Shown here: positions 35,541 through 44,451 of the stretch, in pieces
Layout of the letters: every line of letters starts with the position of its first letter
How positions within the stretch are numbered: position 1 is the stretch's first letter
Source of the DNA: Paracoccus thiocyanatus
Lineage (GTDB): Bacteria; Pseudomonadota; Alphaproteobacteria; Rhodobacterales; Rhodobacteraceae
Direction of reading: 5' to 3'
Assembly: GCF_900156255.1 (NCBI RefSeq)
Contig: NZ_FTMK01000004.1
Coordinates: 152,248 to 216,247 of the forward strand
Length of the DNA: 64,000 bases
Translations under genes and position numbers: made by a program
Notes under the pieces: model-generated
Seen by the model: the letters and a program-made list of their open reading frames with translations, nothing else
Told to the model about the DNA's origin: nothing
The model's database searches: none

Positions 35541-36133
35541 GGATCGTCGGCGGCACCCTGCGCGGGCTGAAGCTGGCCGAGGTCGGTTCGGGCGATCCGG
35601 CGGCGCATCTGCGCCCGACCACCGACCGGGTGCGCGAGGCGATCTTCAACCTGATCGTGAACGGCACCCATGGCAATCCGATCCCCGGCGCCCGCGTGCT
35701 GGACCTGTTCGCCGGCACCGGCGCGCTGGGGCTGGAGGCGCTGTCGCGCGGCGCCGCCCGCGTGGCCTTTGTCGATGAAGGCGTGGCGGCGCGGGCGCTG
35801 CTGCGCGCCAATATCGACAAGGCCCGCGCCATGGGGACGACCGATGTCTGGCGCCGGGACGCCACCCGGATGGGGCAGAATCGCGGCGCCGCCTATGACC
35901 TGGTCTTCCTGGACCCGCCCTATGGCCAAAGGCTGGGGGAACGGGCGCTCGAATCAGCGCTGGCAGGCGGCTGGATCGCCCCCGCCGGCCTGGTGGTGTG
36001 GGAGGAATCGGCCCCACCCGGCCCGGTCGCCGGGCTGGAGCAGATCGACCAGCGCAAATATGGCGACACCACCGTCACCTTGTTGCGCGCCGGCCACGAT
36101 CAGCTTGCCCGGTCCAGCTTGGTGGACAGGTGA
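35537..36133 (+). CDS. rsmD: 16S rRNA (guanine(966)-N2)-methyltransferase RsmD
   Basis: A 198-residue SAM methyltransferase for G966 of 16S rRNA. It begins MRIVGGTLRGLKL, with LRPTTDRVREAIFN, the SAM motif VLDLFAGTGALGLEALSRG and the catalytic FLDPPYG. It is coupled to the upstream flavoprotein gene by ATGA overlap. Its last 34 bases overlap the convergent Lrp-type regulator gene. Confidence 0.93.
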   Translation: MRIVGGTLRGLKLAEVGSGDPAAHLRPTTDRVREAIFNLIVNGTHGNPIPGARVLDLFAGTGALGLEALSRGAARVAFVDEGVAARALLRANIDKARAMGTTDVWRRDATRMGQNRGAAYDLVFLDPPYGQRLGERALESALAGGWIAPAGLVVWEESAPPGPVAGLEQIDQRKYGDTTVTLLRAGHDQLARSSLVDR

Positions 36134-36531
36134 ATCAGGCTCTCGCTGGAGCGGACGCCGGTCAAACCGCCGATCTGATCCAGCACATCGTCAAGCTGGC
36201 TGGTCGATATGGCAGCGAGTTGCAGCAAAAGGTCGACCCGGCCGCTGGTGGTATGGATGCGTTCGACCTCGGGCAGGCTGCGCAGCCGGGCCAGGATCGC
36301 CGCCTGGGCGCGCGGCTCGATGGTCAGCAGGCAGGTGGCGCGGATGCGATGTTCGCGCGCGAAATCGCCCAGCCGCAGCGTGTAACCGGCGATGGCGCCG
36401 GATGTTTCCAGCCGTTCAAGCCGCGCCTGCACGGTCGAGCGCGCCACCTTGAGCCGGCGGGCAAGAACCGCGACCGACATGCGCGCGTCCTGGGACAGGT
36501 GGGCCAGAATCCCACGATCAAGTTCATCCAC
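36100..36531 (-). CDS. Lrp/AsnC family transcriptional regulator
   Basis: 143 residues. The N-terminal helix-turn-helix is DELDRGILAHLSQDARMSV..ARRLKVARSTVQARLERLE, followed by a RAM effector domain (IRATCLLTIEPRAQ, VERIHTTSGRVDLLL). It is divergent from the type III decarboxylase gene and probably regulates it in response to an amino acid. Confidence 0.92.
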   Translation of the reverse strand: MDELDRGILAHLSQDARMSVAVLARRLKVARSTVQARLERLETSGAIAGYTLRLGDFAREHRIRATCLLTIEPRAQAAILARLRSLPEVERIHTTSGRVDLLLQLAAISTSQLDDVLDQIGGLTGVRSSESLIHLSTKLDRAS

Positions 36532-36550
36532 GCGCCACCTGTCGATTTGT

Positions 36551-36561
36551 CAAAAGTTTTG
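36551..36561. promoter_or_regulatory. candidate Lrp/AsnC operator
   Basis: CAAAAGTTTTG is an 11-base palindrome, 20 bases from the regulator start, in the AT-rich part of the 132-base divergent gap between the regulator and the decarboxylase. Confidence 0.4.
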
Positions 36562-36663
36562 GCATATTAACGAAGCCGCAGCCCGTTTCCACCCTTTTCA
36601 TTGCAGAAATCGGAACCCATAGGGCGCAGACTGGTTTCCACCCCGAACGCGCACAGGAAGGAC

Positions 36664-37827
36664 ATGCCGATGGGACTGACCGAGGGCCGAGGCCCCAAGA
36701 CCATTTGGAACAATCCCGCCGAAATCATCCGCAGACTCGCGCCCGAGAACCCGGTGATGGCCTTTGCTCCTTCGGTCCTGCATGCCGCCGCGCAGCGGTT
36801 TCTGCGCGGTTTCCCCGGTCTTGTCACCTATGCGGTCAAGTCCAATCCCGACGAGGCGGTGATCCGCACGCTTTCGGCCGCCGGCGTCCGCGGTTTCGAC
36901 GTGGCCTCGCCCTATGAGATCGACCTGATCGGGCGGCTGGCGCCCGATGCGGCGCGCCATTACCACAACCCGGTGCGTTCGCAGGCCGAGATCGCCCATG
37001 CGGTCCAGGCCGGGATCAGGGCGTGGTCGGTGGACAGCCGCTCGGAACTGGACAAGCTTTTCGCCCGCGTGGCGCCCGAGAATTGCGAGATTTCGCCGCG
37101 CTTCAAGCTGCCGGTTCTGGGCGCGGCCTATGATTTCGGCTCGAAATTCGGCGCCACGCCGGAACTGGCGGCAGAACTGCTGCGCGCGGTGGCCGATCGC
37201 GGCTATATCCCCTCGCTGACATTCCATCCCGGCACGCAATGCGTCGATCCGCATGCCTGGGAAAGCTATATCACCACCGCGGCCGAGATCTGCGCGGCGG
37301 CGGGCGTCAAGGCGCGGCGGCTGAACGTGGGCGGCGGCTTCCCGTCGCATCGCGTTGCGGGGGTGGACCCGGACCTGACGGCGATTTTCGCCCTGATCCG
37401 CCGCGTCACCGACGAGGCGTTCGGCCCCGACGCCCCGGCGCTGGTCTGCGAGCCGGGGCGGGCGCTTTGCGCCGATGCCTTTGCGCTGGTCACGCGCGTC
37501 AAGGCGGTGCGCGACGGGCAGAACGTCTTTCTGAACGACGGCGTCTATGGCGGGCTGTTCGAACTGCCCATCGTCGGCAATCTGGACCGGCTTCAGGTGC
37601 TGACCCCCGAAGGGACCCCGCGCGAAGGGGATCCGATGGCGCGCATCCTCTTTGGCCCGACCTGCGATTCGGTGGACCGGCTGCCGGGCGAACTTTCCCT
37701 GCCCGCCACCATAGAGGAGGGGGATTACGTGATCTTCCACGGCGCCGGCGCCTATTCGACCGTCACCAATACCCGTTTCAACGGATTCGGCCTGATGGCG
37801 CATCTGACGGTTAACGCGCTCGAATAG
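36664..37827 (+). CDS. type III PLP-dependent decarboxylase (ornithine/lysine decarboxylase-like)
   Basis: 387 residues of the alanine-racemase/ODC fold. The PLP lysine is Lys59 in TYAVKSNPDEAV. Other motifs are SLTFHPGTQC, LNVGGGFPSH, CEPGRALCADA and the substrate Cys in FGPTCDSVDRLP. Such enzymes make putrescine or cadaverine. AGGAAGG precedes ATG 36664; ATG 36670 is an alternative. The divergent Lrp/AsnC gene suggests amino-acid-dependent control. Ornithine versus lysine preference is not resolvable here. Confidence 0.9.
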   Translation: MPMGLTEGRGPKTIWNNPAEIIRRLAPENPVMAFAPSVLHAAAQRFLRGFPGLVTYAVKSNPDEAVIRTLSAAGVRGFDVASPYEIDLIGRLAPDAARHYHNPVRSQAEIAHAVQAGIRAWSVDSRSELDKLFARVAPENCEISPRFKLPVLGAAYDFGSKFGATPELAAELLRAVADRGYIPSLTFHPGTQCVDPHAWESYITTAAEICAAAGVKARRLNVGGGFPSHRVAGVDPDLTAIFALIRRVTDEAFGPDAPALVCEPGRALCADAFALVTRVKAVRDGQNVFLNDGVYGGLFELPIVGNLDRLQVLTPEGTPREGDPMARILFGPTCDSVDRLPGELSLPATIEEGDYVIFHGAGAYSTVTNTRFNGFGLMAHLTVNALE

Positions 37828-37849
37828 GATTGCGTGCTAGCGTCGCGGC

Positions 37850-38986
37850 ATGGAATCGCTTCGCCCCCCGATATGCCAGGCTGTCCTGATCGACGGCACC
37901 TTCGCCTCGCTGAACCAGGGGCGAAGGTCGTCCATCGCCCGCATCCACGCCCTGCTGGCGGGCGAATACGGCGCCTTGCCAGCGCCGGTCCAGGTGCATT
38001 ACGCCGCCGGCCAGCAATGGGACGCCTGGCGCACATTGCCGGAACTGGCGATGGGCGCGGCGCTGGAACGCCATATCTGCGATGCCTATGCCTGGCTTGC
38101 GCGAGAGTGGAGGCCGGGCAATCCGCTGTTCCTGTTCGGCTATTCCCGTGGGGCTTTTGCGGCGCGCTCGCTTGCCGGCATGATCGGGCGCGTCGGGCTG
38201 CTGACCCACGCCCATGCCACGCGCCGCAATGTGCAGCAGGCCTGGCAGCTTTACCGCCAGGGCCGTGACCGGATGGTGGGGCGGCTGGACCCGGACCTGT
38301 GCCACCCCGCCGTGCCGATCCGCATGATCGGGGTTTTCGACACGGTGATGGCGCTGGGGATCCGCCTGCCGCTGCTTTGGATGCTGACCGAGCCGCGCTT
38401 TCGCTTTCACGACGCGCATCTGGGCGCGGATGTGGATCACGCCCTCCAGGCCCTGGCGCTGGACGAGACGCGGGCGGCCTTCCAGCCGCTGATCTGGGAC
38501 GGCGCCTCGGCACCGGGCCGGATCGAGCAGATGTGGTTTCGCGGCTGCCACCCGGATGTGGGCGGCCAGCTTTCCGGGCTGGAATACGCGCGGCCGCTGG
38601 CCAATATCCCGCTGGTCTGGATGATGTCGCGCGCCCAGGCCTTTGGCCTGCCGCTGCCGCCCGGCTGGCACGGCCATTTCCCCTGCGACGCAAGCGCGCC
38701 GTCGGTCGGGTCATGGCGTAGCTGGGGCAAGGCGTTCCTCGCGCGTGCGCCGCGCCTGGCCGGGGCGGACCCGACCGAGATGCTGCACCCTTCGGTGCCG
38801 CGGCCCTATACCGGGCCTGCCCTGCTGGCCGGGGCGCTGGCCGGTGCGGCGCCGCCGCGGCCGCGTCGCCGGCTGGTGCGGGCATGGCCGCCTGCGTCAG
38901 GTCCAGCCGGACCCGCGGAAGATGCCGGCGCCGCCCCCTTGGCCAAGTCGCCAGCCCCGGCCGGCAGCCGGGCGCGGCAGGACTGA
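37850..38986 (+). CDS. DUF2235 alpha/beta-hydrolase-like protein
   Basis: 378 residues. The nucleophile motif is GYSRGAFAARSLAG (GxSxG), the Asp motif GVFDTVMALG, and the His is in FRGCHPDVGGQL, the triad order of DUF2235/Tle1-type lipases. The C-terminal ~70 residues are Pro/Ala/Arg-rich and likely disordered. Some relatives are type VI secretion phospholipase effectors, but no secretion or immunity gene is nearby. It follows the decarboxylase by 22 bases. Confidence 0.85.
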   Translation: MESLRPPICQAVLIDGTFASLNQGRRSSIARIHALLAGEYGALPAPVQVHYAAGQQWDAWRTLPELAMGAALERHICDAYAWLAREWRPGNPLFLFGYSRGAFAARSLAGMIGRVGLLTHAHATRRNVQQAWQLYRQGRDRMVGRLDPDLCHPAVPIRMIGVFDTVMALGIRLPLLWMLTEPRFRFHDAHLGADVDHALQALALDETRAAFQPLIWDGASAPGRIEQMWFRGCHPDVGGQLSGLEYARPLANIPLVWMMSRAQAFGLPLPPGWHGHFPCDASAPSVGSWRSWGKAFLARAPRLAGADPTEMLHPSVPRPYTGPALLAGALAGAAPPRPRRRLVRAWPPASGPAGPAEDAGAAPLAKSPAPAGSRARQD

Positions 38987-38995
38987 AAGCCGGCG

Positions 38996-39859
38996 TCACG
39001 CCACGCGCGGAACGGCGTCCTTCGGCTTGATCCCCAAAGCGGCGCAGACCTTCAGCACCAGTTCCGGCTTGTTCAGCGTGTAGAAATGCAGCTTGTCCAC
39101 GCCGCCTTCGACCAGCCGCTCGCATAGCGTGACGCAGACATCCAGCGCCAGTTGCGCCTCGCCCTGCTTTCCGGCGGCGGCAAAGGCGTCCTCGGCCCAT
39201 TGCGGGACCGAGGTGCCGCAGCGTTCGGCAAAGCGCCGTGCACCGGCCCAGCTTTGGATCGGCAGGATGCCGGGGATGATCGGCGCCGCGATCCCGGCCG
39301 CGCGGCAGGCGTCGCGAAAGCGGAAGAAGGTGTCGGCGTCAAAGAAGAACTGGGTGATCGCCGATGACGCGCCCGCGTCCACCTTGCGCTTGAGCCAGGC
39401 CACGTCGGCGGCGGTGTCGGGGCTTTCGGGATGCGGTTCGGGATAGGCGCCGCAGCGGATGGTCATGTCGCCGCGCGCCGCGATCGCCTTTATCAGCTCG
39501 ACCGAATCGGCGAAACCGTCGGGATGCGGGGCGAACCGCGCCTGCCCCTGCGGCGCGTCGCCGCGCAGCGCCACGATCTCGTGCACGCCGGCGGCGGCAT
39601 AGTCCTGGACGATTTGCAGCGTTTCTTCGCGCGTGGCATCGACGCAGGTCAGATGCGCCGCAACGTTCAGCCCGTAATGGCTGGCCAGCGCCGTCACCGC
39701 CTCATGCGTCAACTGGCGGGTGGTGCCGCCCGCGCCGTAAGTGACGGAAACGAAATCCGGTTCCAGCGGCGCCAGGGCCCGCGCCGTGTCCCACAGCCGG
39801 AACGACTGGTCCAGGTTCCGGGGCGGGAAGAATTCAAAGCTGATCGAGGGCGTCGGCAT
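38996..39859 (-). CDS. metF: methylenetetrahydrofolate reductase
   Basis: A 287-residue FAD enzyme that reduces 5,10-methylene-THF to 5-methyl-THF for methionine synthesis. Motifs: ISFEFFPPRN, FVSVTYGAGGTTR, AHLTCVDATREE, VALRGDAPQG and ITQFFFDADTFFRFRD. The start MPTPSISFEFF (39859) is preceded by AAAGGA. It is divergent from metR with a MetR box in the 92-base gap. Confidence 0.95.
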   Translation of the reverse strand: MPTPSISFEFFPPRNLDQSFRLWDTARALAPLEPDFVSVTYGAGGTTRQLTHEAVTALASHYGLNVAAHLTCVDATREETLQIVQDYAAAGVHEIVALRGDAPQGQARFAPHPDGFADSVELIKAIAARGDMTIRCGAYPEPHPESPDTAADVAWLKRKVDAGASSAITQFFFDADTFFRFRDACRAAGIAAPIIPGILPIQSWAGARRFAERCGTSVPQWAEDAFAAAGKQGEAQLALDVCVTLCERLVEGGVDKLHFYTLNKPELVLKVCAALGIKPKDAVPRVA

Positions 39860-39905
39860 GGTTGCTGGTCCTTTTGTCGCGGGTCTTGTGACATGGCCCC
39901 CGACG

Positions 39906-39918
39906 TGAGACAAATTCA
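39906..39918. promoter_or_regulatory. candidate MetR binding site
   Basis: TGAGACAAATTCA matches the MetR consensus TGAAnnnnnTTCA at seven of eight defined bases. It lies midway between metF and metR. MetR with homocysteine as co-inducer would act here. Confidence 0.6.
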
Positions 39919-39951
39919 TAATCTTCAAGATCGTCATGAGCGGCAATCAAG

Positions 39952-40869
39952 ATGCACCTTGAACTTCGCCATCTGCGCAGCCTGCGCGCCATCCATGAAC
40001 AGGGCGGCCTGGCCCGCGCGGCCGAGCTGCTGAACCTGACGCAATCGGCGTTGTCGCACCAGATCAAGGCGCTGGAACAGCAGGCCGGGGTCGAACTGTT
40101 CCTGCGCCGCACCAAGCCCTTGCGCCTGTCTGCGGCGGGGATGCGGCTTTTGCGCACCGCCGAACAGGTGCTGCCGCTGGTCGAAGCCGCCGAGGCCGAG
40201 TTCCGCGCCGTCGAGATGGGCCGTGCCGGGCGGCTGCACATGGCGATGGAATGCCATCATTGCTTTGACTGGCTGCTGCCGGTGCTGGACCAGTTCCGCC
40301 GCGCCTGGCCCGAGGTCGACCTGGACATCCGCTCCAGCTTGGCGCTGAAGGCGCTGCCGGCGCTGGAACGGGGACAGGTCGATATGGTGATTTCCTCGGA
40401 CCCCGACGAAATGGACGGCATCACCTTCCAGCCGCTGTTCGACTATGCGCCGACCATGGTCGTCGCCGCCAGCCATCCGCTGGCCGCCAAGGGCTATGCC
40501 GAGCCGGCCGACATGGCGGGCGAGACGTTGATCACCTATCCGATGGAGCGGGCGCGGCTGGACGTGTTTTCGCAATTCCTGGACCCGGCCGGGGTCGAGC
40601 CCGCCCATGTCCGCCAGGTCGAGCAGACGGCCATCGCGCTGATGCTGATCGCGTCCGGGCGCGGGGTGGCGGTGATGCCCGACTGGGTGCTGCGCGCCCA
40701 GGCCGGAAATCCCGAACTGGCGCTGCTGCCCCTGGGCCGCCAGGGCATGTTGCGCAGGCTTTACGCCGCGCTGCGGACCGAGGATCTGCAACAGCCCTAT
40801 ATGGCGCATGTGCTGCGCCTGGCCCGGACCGAGCCGGTCAGGATGATGCGTGCCTTGGCGCAGGGCTGA
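39952..40869 (+). CDS. metR: LysR-type regulator MetR
   Basis: A 305-residue LysR regulator. The DNA-binding domain is residues 1-62 (HLRSLRAIHEQGGLARAAELLNLTQSALSHQIKALE), followed by the effector domain with the MetR-like MAMECHHCFDWLLPVLDQFR. It is divergent from metF, as in E. coli and other proteobacteria. It probably activates methionine genes when homocysteine accumulates. Confidence 0.9.
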   Translation: MHLELRHLRSLRAIHEQGGLARAAELLNLTQSALSHQIKALEQQAGVELFLRRTKPLRLSAAGMRLLRTAEQVLPLVEAAEAEFRAVEMGRAGRLHMAMECHHCFDWLLPVLDQFRRAWPEVDLDIRSSLALKALPALERGQVDMVISSDPDEMDGITFQPLFDYAPTMVVAASHPLAAKGYAEPADMAGETLITYPMERARLDVFSQFLDPAGVEPAHVRQVEQTAIALMLIASGRGVAVMPDWVLRAQAGNPELALLPLGRQGMLRRLYAALRTEDLQQPYMAHVLRLARTEPVRMMRALAQG

Positions 40870-40886
40870 TCCGCGGGGGCGGTCAT

Positions 40887-40932
40887 CCTCGGGATCATGG
40901 TCAAAATGATACTCGTTCAGTCGATCCCGAGG
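40887..40932. repeat. perfect 10-bp inverted repeat after metR
   Basis: CCTCGGGATC (40887-40896) and GATCCCGAGG (40923-40932) flank a 26-base AT-richer loop (starting ATGGTCAAAATG). No T-run follows. It could be a weak terminator of metR or a regulator site. Confidence 0.6.
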
Positions 40933-41267
40933 AGCCCTTCCTCGGCATGGCCCTGGGCCGCGATGGGCCGCGGGCAATGCCGCAAGCAAAGTTACTCATT
41001 TGGGCCGGGCACTTGCGGGCCACGACCCCGCAGCGCGCCCGCGCCAGGCGGCGCGTGCCGGCCGCAGAAACCGAACACCTATTTACTAAACCAGAGCGGG
41101 CAGTTCAGTCAATATGCACAATTGTGAATTCTTCTTGCGGCTTTGTCGGGCCACATCGGGCGGATGGCGGCCCGGCGGCCACAGCGCGCGGCGGAATGGC
41201 CGGGCAGATTTGACAAAGCCGCGCAATCCCTGAATGAATCCCACCTGACCCTGCGATCAGGACCGCC
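40933..41267. other. gene-free stretch between metR and the mla operon
   Basis: No ORF here is convincing. It contains a perfect palindrome CACAATTGTG (41117-41126) in an AT-rich patch and a possible promoter TTGACA (41210-41215) with a weak -10 near 41233. The promoter would serve the mla operon 53 bases downstream. Confidence 0.5.
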
Positions 41268-42362
41268 ATGGCCAGCCTTTCCGCCGATCCCAAGCTTCGC
41301 TCCACCGTCCTGGCCGACGGGCTGCGGCTGGCGGGCGAGTTCACCGTCTGGACGTTGGGCCAGTTGCCGCCCGAAGCCAGGACGGCGCGCCTGCTGGACC
41401 TGTCGGAACTGACCCGGCTGGACACCGCCGCCGCCTGGTATCTGGTCGGGCGCCAGGCCGAAGGCGTCCGCCTTGACGGCCTGGACCAATCGCGGGCGCG
41501 GCTGCTTGAGACCGTGCGCCGCGCGCTGCCCCGGCCCGATGCCGAGACCGCAGGCCCCGCCGGCTGGCGGCTGATGCTGGAACAGACCGGGCGGCGCATG
41601 GCCGCGGCGCTGGTCTTCCTGCGCGAGATTGCCGAATACTTGGGCCGGTTCCTGGCCGCCCTGGCGCGCGCCATCCGCCATCCGGGCGATTTCCGCCTGA
41701 CTTCGCTGGTCTGGCACATTCAGGAAACAGGCTTGCGCGCGGTGCCCATCGTGGCGCTGATGTCCTTCCTGATCGGCGTCGTGCTGGCCTTTCAGGGCGC
41801 GGCGCAGTTGCGCCAGTTCGGGGCCGAGGTGTTCGTGATCGACCTGATCGCGATTTCCGTCCTGCGCGAATTGGGCATCCTGCTGACCGCGATCATCGTC
41901 GCCGGGCGCACCGCCTCGGCCCTGACCGCCTCGATCGGGTCGATGAAGATGAACGAGGAAATCGACGCCATGCGCACGCTGGGGCTGGACCCGGACATGG
42001 TGCTGATCCTGCCGCGGGTGCTGGCGCTGGTCATCACCCTGCCGATCCTGGGGCTGATCGCCAATCTGGCCGGGCTGGCCGGTGGCGCGCTGATGTCCTG
42101 GATCGAGCTTGGCATCTCGCCCTCGATGTTCCGCTATCGGCTGCTGGCGGATACCAGCGTGGACCATGTCATCGTCGGCCTGTCCAAGGCGCCGGTCTTT
42201 GCGCTGATCATCGGCATCATCGGCTGCCATGCCGGGATGAAGGTCGGCAAGGACGCGGAATCGCTGGGCGCCGAGACCTCGCGCGCCGTGGTCAATGCCA
42301 TCTTTGCGGTGATCGTTGCCGATGCGCTGTTCTCGATCTTCTTTGCCGAGGTGGGGCTGTGA
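41268..42362 (+). CDS. MlaE-family ABC permease with N-terminal STAS-like domain
   Basis: 364 residues. The first ~100 form a STAS-like domain (ARLLDLSELTRLDTAAAWYLVGRQ). The rest is an MlaE permease with about five helices (SFLIGVVLAFQGAAQLRQFGAEVFV, GRTASALTASIGSMKMNEEIDAM). It is the inner-membrane core of an MCE-type phospholipid transporter. The stop overlaps the GTG start of the ATPase gene. Confidence 0.92.
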   Translation: MASLSADPKLRSTVLADGLRLAGEFTVWTLGQLPPEARTARLLDLSELTRLDTAAAWYLVGRQAEGVRLDGLDQSRARLLETVRRALPRPDAETAGPAGWRLMLEQTGRRMAAALVFLREIAEYLGRFLAALARAIRHPGDFRLTSLVWHIQETGLRAVPIVALMSFLIGVVLAFQGAAQLRQFGAEVFVIDLIAISVLRELGILLTAIIVAGRTASALTASIGSMKMNEEIDAMRTLGLDPDMVLILPRVLALVITLPILGLIANLAGLAGGALMSWIELGISPSMFRYRLLADTSVDHVIVGLSKAPVFALIIGIIGCHAGMKVGKDAESLGAETSRAVVNAIFAVIVADALFSIFFAEVGL

Positions 42363-43135
42363 GCGACGCGATCATCGAGGTCCGGGGCTTGCGCACCCAG
42401 TTCGGCCGCCATGTCGTGCATGACGGGCTGGACCTGGACCTGCGGCGGGGCGAGATCCTGGGCGTGGTCGGCGGCTCGGGCACCGGGAAATCGGTGCTCT
42501 TGCGCACCATCGTCGGGCTGAACCGCCCCACGGCTGGCACGGTGCGGGTCCTGGGCCAGGACGTGGGCGCGCTGGCCGGCCCCGCGCGCGAGGCGATGGA
42601 GCGGCGCTGGGGCGTGATGTTCCAGGGCGGCGCGCTGTTTTCGTCGCTGACCGTGCGCGAGAATGTCGAGGTGCCGCTGCGCGCCGTGCCCGGCCTGTCG
42701 CCCCAGACGCGGCGGGGGCTGGCGGAACTCAAGGTCTCGATGGCCGGGCTGCCGTGGAGCGCCAATGACAAATACCCCTCGGACCTGTCGGGCGGCATGA
42801 GAAAGCGCGCCGGGCTGGCGCGCGCGCTGGCGCTGGACCCCGAGATCCTGTTTCTGGACGAACCGACGGCCGGGCTGGATCCGATCGGCGCCGATGCCTT
42901 TGACCGGCTGATCGTCGAGCTGCGCGATGCGCTGGACCTGTCGGTGTTCCTGGTCACGCATGACCTGGATACGCTGCATGCCTGTTGCGACCGCATCGCG
43001 GTGCTGGCGGAAAACAAGGTGCTGGTCAGCGGCACCATGGCCCAGATGCTGCGGGTCGATCACCCTTGGGTGCATGAATATTTCCACGGGCCCCGCGCCC
43101 GCGCCGCCATGGCCACCGGCCGCGCAAAGGAGTGA
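42359..43135 (+). CDS. MlaF-like ABC transporter ATP-binding protein
   Basis: 258 residues starting at GTG 42359, overlapping the permease stop by four bases. It has Walker A GGSGTGKSV, signature LSGGMRKRAGLARAL, Walker B ILFLDEP and switch His in LVTHDLDTL. It powers lipid transport with the MlaE permease. The signature LSGGM is typical of MlaF. Confidence 0.93.
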   Translation: MSDAIIEVRGLRTQFGRHVVHDGLDLDLRRGEILGVVGGSGTGKSVLLRTIVGLNRPTAGTVRVLGQDVGALAGPAREAMERRWGVMFQGGALFSSLTVRENVEVPLRAVPGLSPQTRRGLAELKVSMAGLPWSANDKYPSDLSGGMRKRAGLARALALDPEILFLDEPTAGLDPIGADAFDRLIVELRDALDLSVFLVTHDLDTLHACCDRIAVLAENKVLVSGTMAQMLRVDHPWVHEYFHGPRARAAMATGRAKE

Positions 43136-43139
43136 AGGG

Positions 43140-44441
43140 ATGGAGACCAAGGCCAATTACGTGCTGATCGGCGCCTTTACCATCGCGGGCTTCCTGGGGA
43201 TGCTGCTGTTCCTGATGTGGTTCGCCAAGCTGCAACTGGACCGGCAATTCGCCTGGTACGACATCTATTTCCCGGAAGTGTCGGGCCTGGGCGTGTCATC
43301 CGAGGTGCTGTTCGCCGGGCTTTCCGTCGGCAAGGTGGTGGACATGCAGCTATCGCAAAGCGTGAACGGCGCGGTCCGGGTCCGGGTCGAGATGGCCGAG
43401 GATACGCCGGTGCGCACCGATTCCCGCGCCGCCATCGAGATCCAGGGCGTCACCGGCGTCGCCAATGTGGCGATCACCTCGGGCCGGCCCGATTCGCCCC
43501 TGCTGCGCGACGTGGACCCGGATTCGATCCCGGTCATCGCCGCCAACCGTTCGGCCCTGCAAACGCTGTCGGACCAGGGTCCCGAGATGATTTCGCGGCT
43601 GAACACCGTGGCCGAGCAGTTGACCAAGCTGCTGGGCGACGAAAACCAGAACCGGGTGCGCAATATCCTGGACAATGTCGAACGCTCCAGCGCCAACCTG
43701 GACAAGGCATTGGCCGACGTGACCACGGCCACCGATTCCATTGCCGCGGCAGCCGGCGACATCTCGGCTTTCGGCGCGCGGCTGGACGGGCTTTCCGCCG
43801 CGGCCGAAACCACGCTGGGCAATGCCGACACGGCGCTGGCCAAGTTCACCGAAAGCGCGGCCAAGGTCGATACGGCGCTGGATTCCGGCACCGCCACGCT
43901 GGACGAGCTGCGCGCCTATGTCTCGGGCGACCTCAAGGGGCTGACGCAGCGGCTGGACCAGACCGCCGCCACGCTGCAAACCGACCTGGCCCGGCTGACC
44001 GATCGGGCGGATAAAAGCCTGGACGGGCTGGACGCGGCGCTGGAGGTGGGCAGCCGCACGCTCGCCTCGGCCGAGCGGGCCTTTGACGGGGCCGAGCGGG
44101 TCATCAACAGCGATGTCGCGCCGGTGGCGGCCGACCTGCGCGTGACGCTGGGCAAGGCGAACGAGGCCATCGACCGCGTCGCCGCCGACCTGCCCCAGAT
44201 CACCGAACGGCTGCGCAATGCCGCCGACAGCGCCGAGACCGCCTTTGCCAGCCTGCGCGGCATGCTGGACAGCGCCCGCGCCCCGGTGCAGGCTTTCACC
44301 CGCGACGGGCTGCCGCAATTCACCCGCATGGCCAGCGATCTGCGCGGGCTGGTGGGCAATCTGAACGAGCTGGTCTCGGCGCTGCGGCGCAACCCATCGC
44401 AAATCTTCTCGGGGCCGCGCGCGCCCGAGTTCCGCCGCTGA
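43140..44441 (+). CDS. MlaD-family (MCE domain) protein
   Basis: 433 residues. One N-terminal transmembrane helix (about 8-28) is followed by a single MCE domain (about 36-120, with GLGVSSEVLFAGLSVGKV and AAIEIQGVTGVANVAI). A long helical, coiled-coil-rich periplasmic region reaches the C-terminus, much longer than E. coli MlaD (183). AAAGGAG precedes ATG 43140. MCE rings form a lipid channel; the helical tail may span the periplasm. Confidence 0.93.
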   Translation: METKANYVLIGAFTIAGFLGMLLFLMWFAKLQLDRQFAWYDIYFPEVSGLGVSSEVLFAGLSVGKVVDMQLSQSVNGAVRVRVEMAEDTPVRTDSRAAIEIQGVTGVANVAITSGRPDSPLLRDVDPDSIPVIAANRSALQTLSDQGPEMISRLNTVAEQLTKLLGDENQNRVRNILDNVERSSANLDKALADVTTATDSIAAAAGDISAFGARLDGLSAAAETTLGNADTALAKFTESAAKVDTALDSGTATLDELRAYVSGDLKGLTQRLDQTAATLQTDLARLTDRADKSLDGLDAALEVGSRTLASAERAFDGAERVINSDVAPVAADLRVTLGKANEAIDRVAADLPQITERLRNAADSAETAFASLRGMLDSARAPVQAFTRDGLPQFTRMASDLRGLVGNLNELVSALRRNPSQIFSGPRAPEFRR

Positions 44442-44451
44442 AAGGTCCGCC

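Noticed and set aside
40897..41127. 76-codon plus-strand ORF after metR
   Set aside because: It runs through a palindrome and AT-rich regulatory-looking sequence, has low-complexity composition and a poor start.
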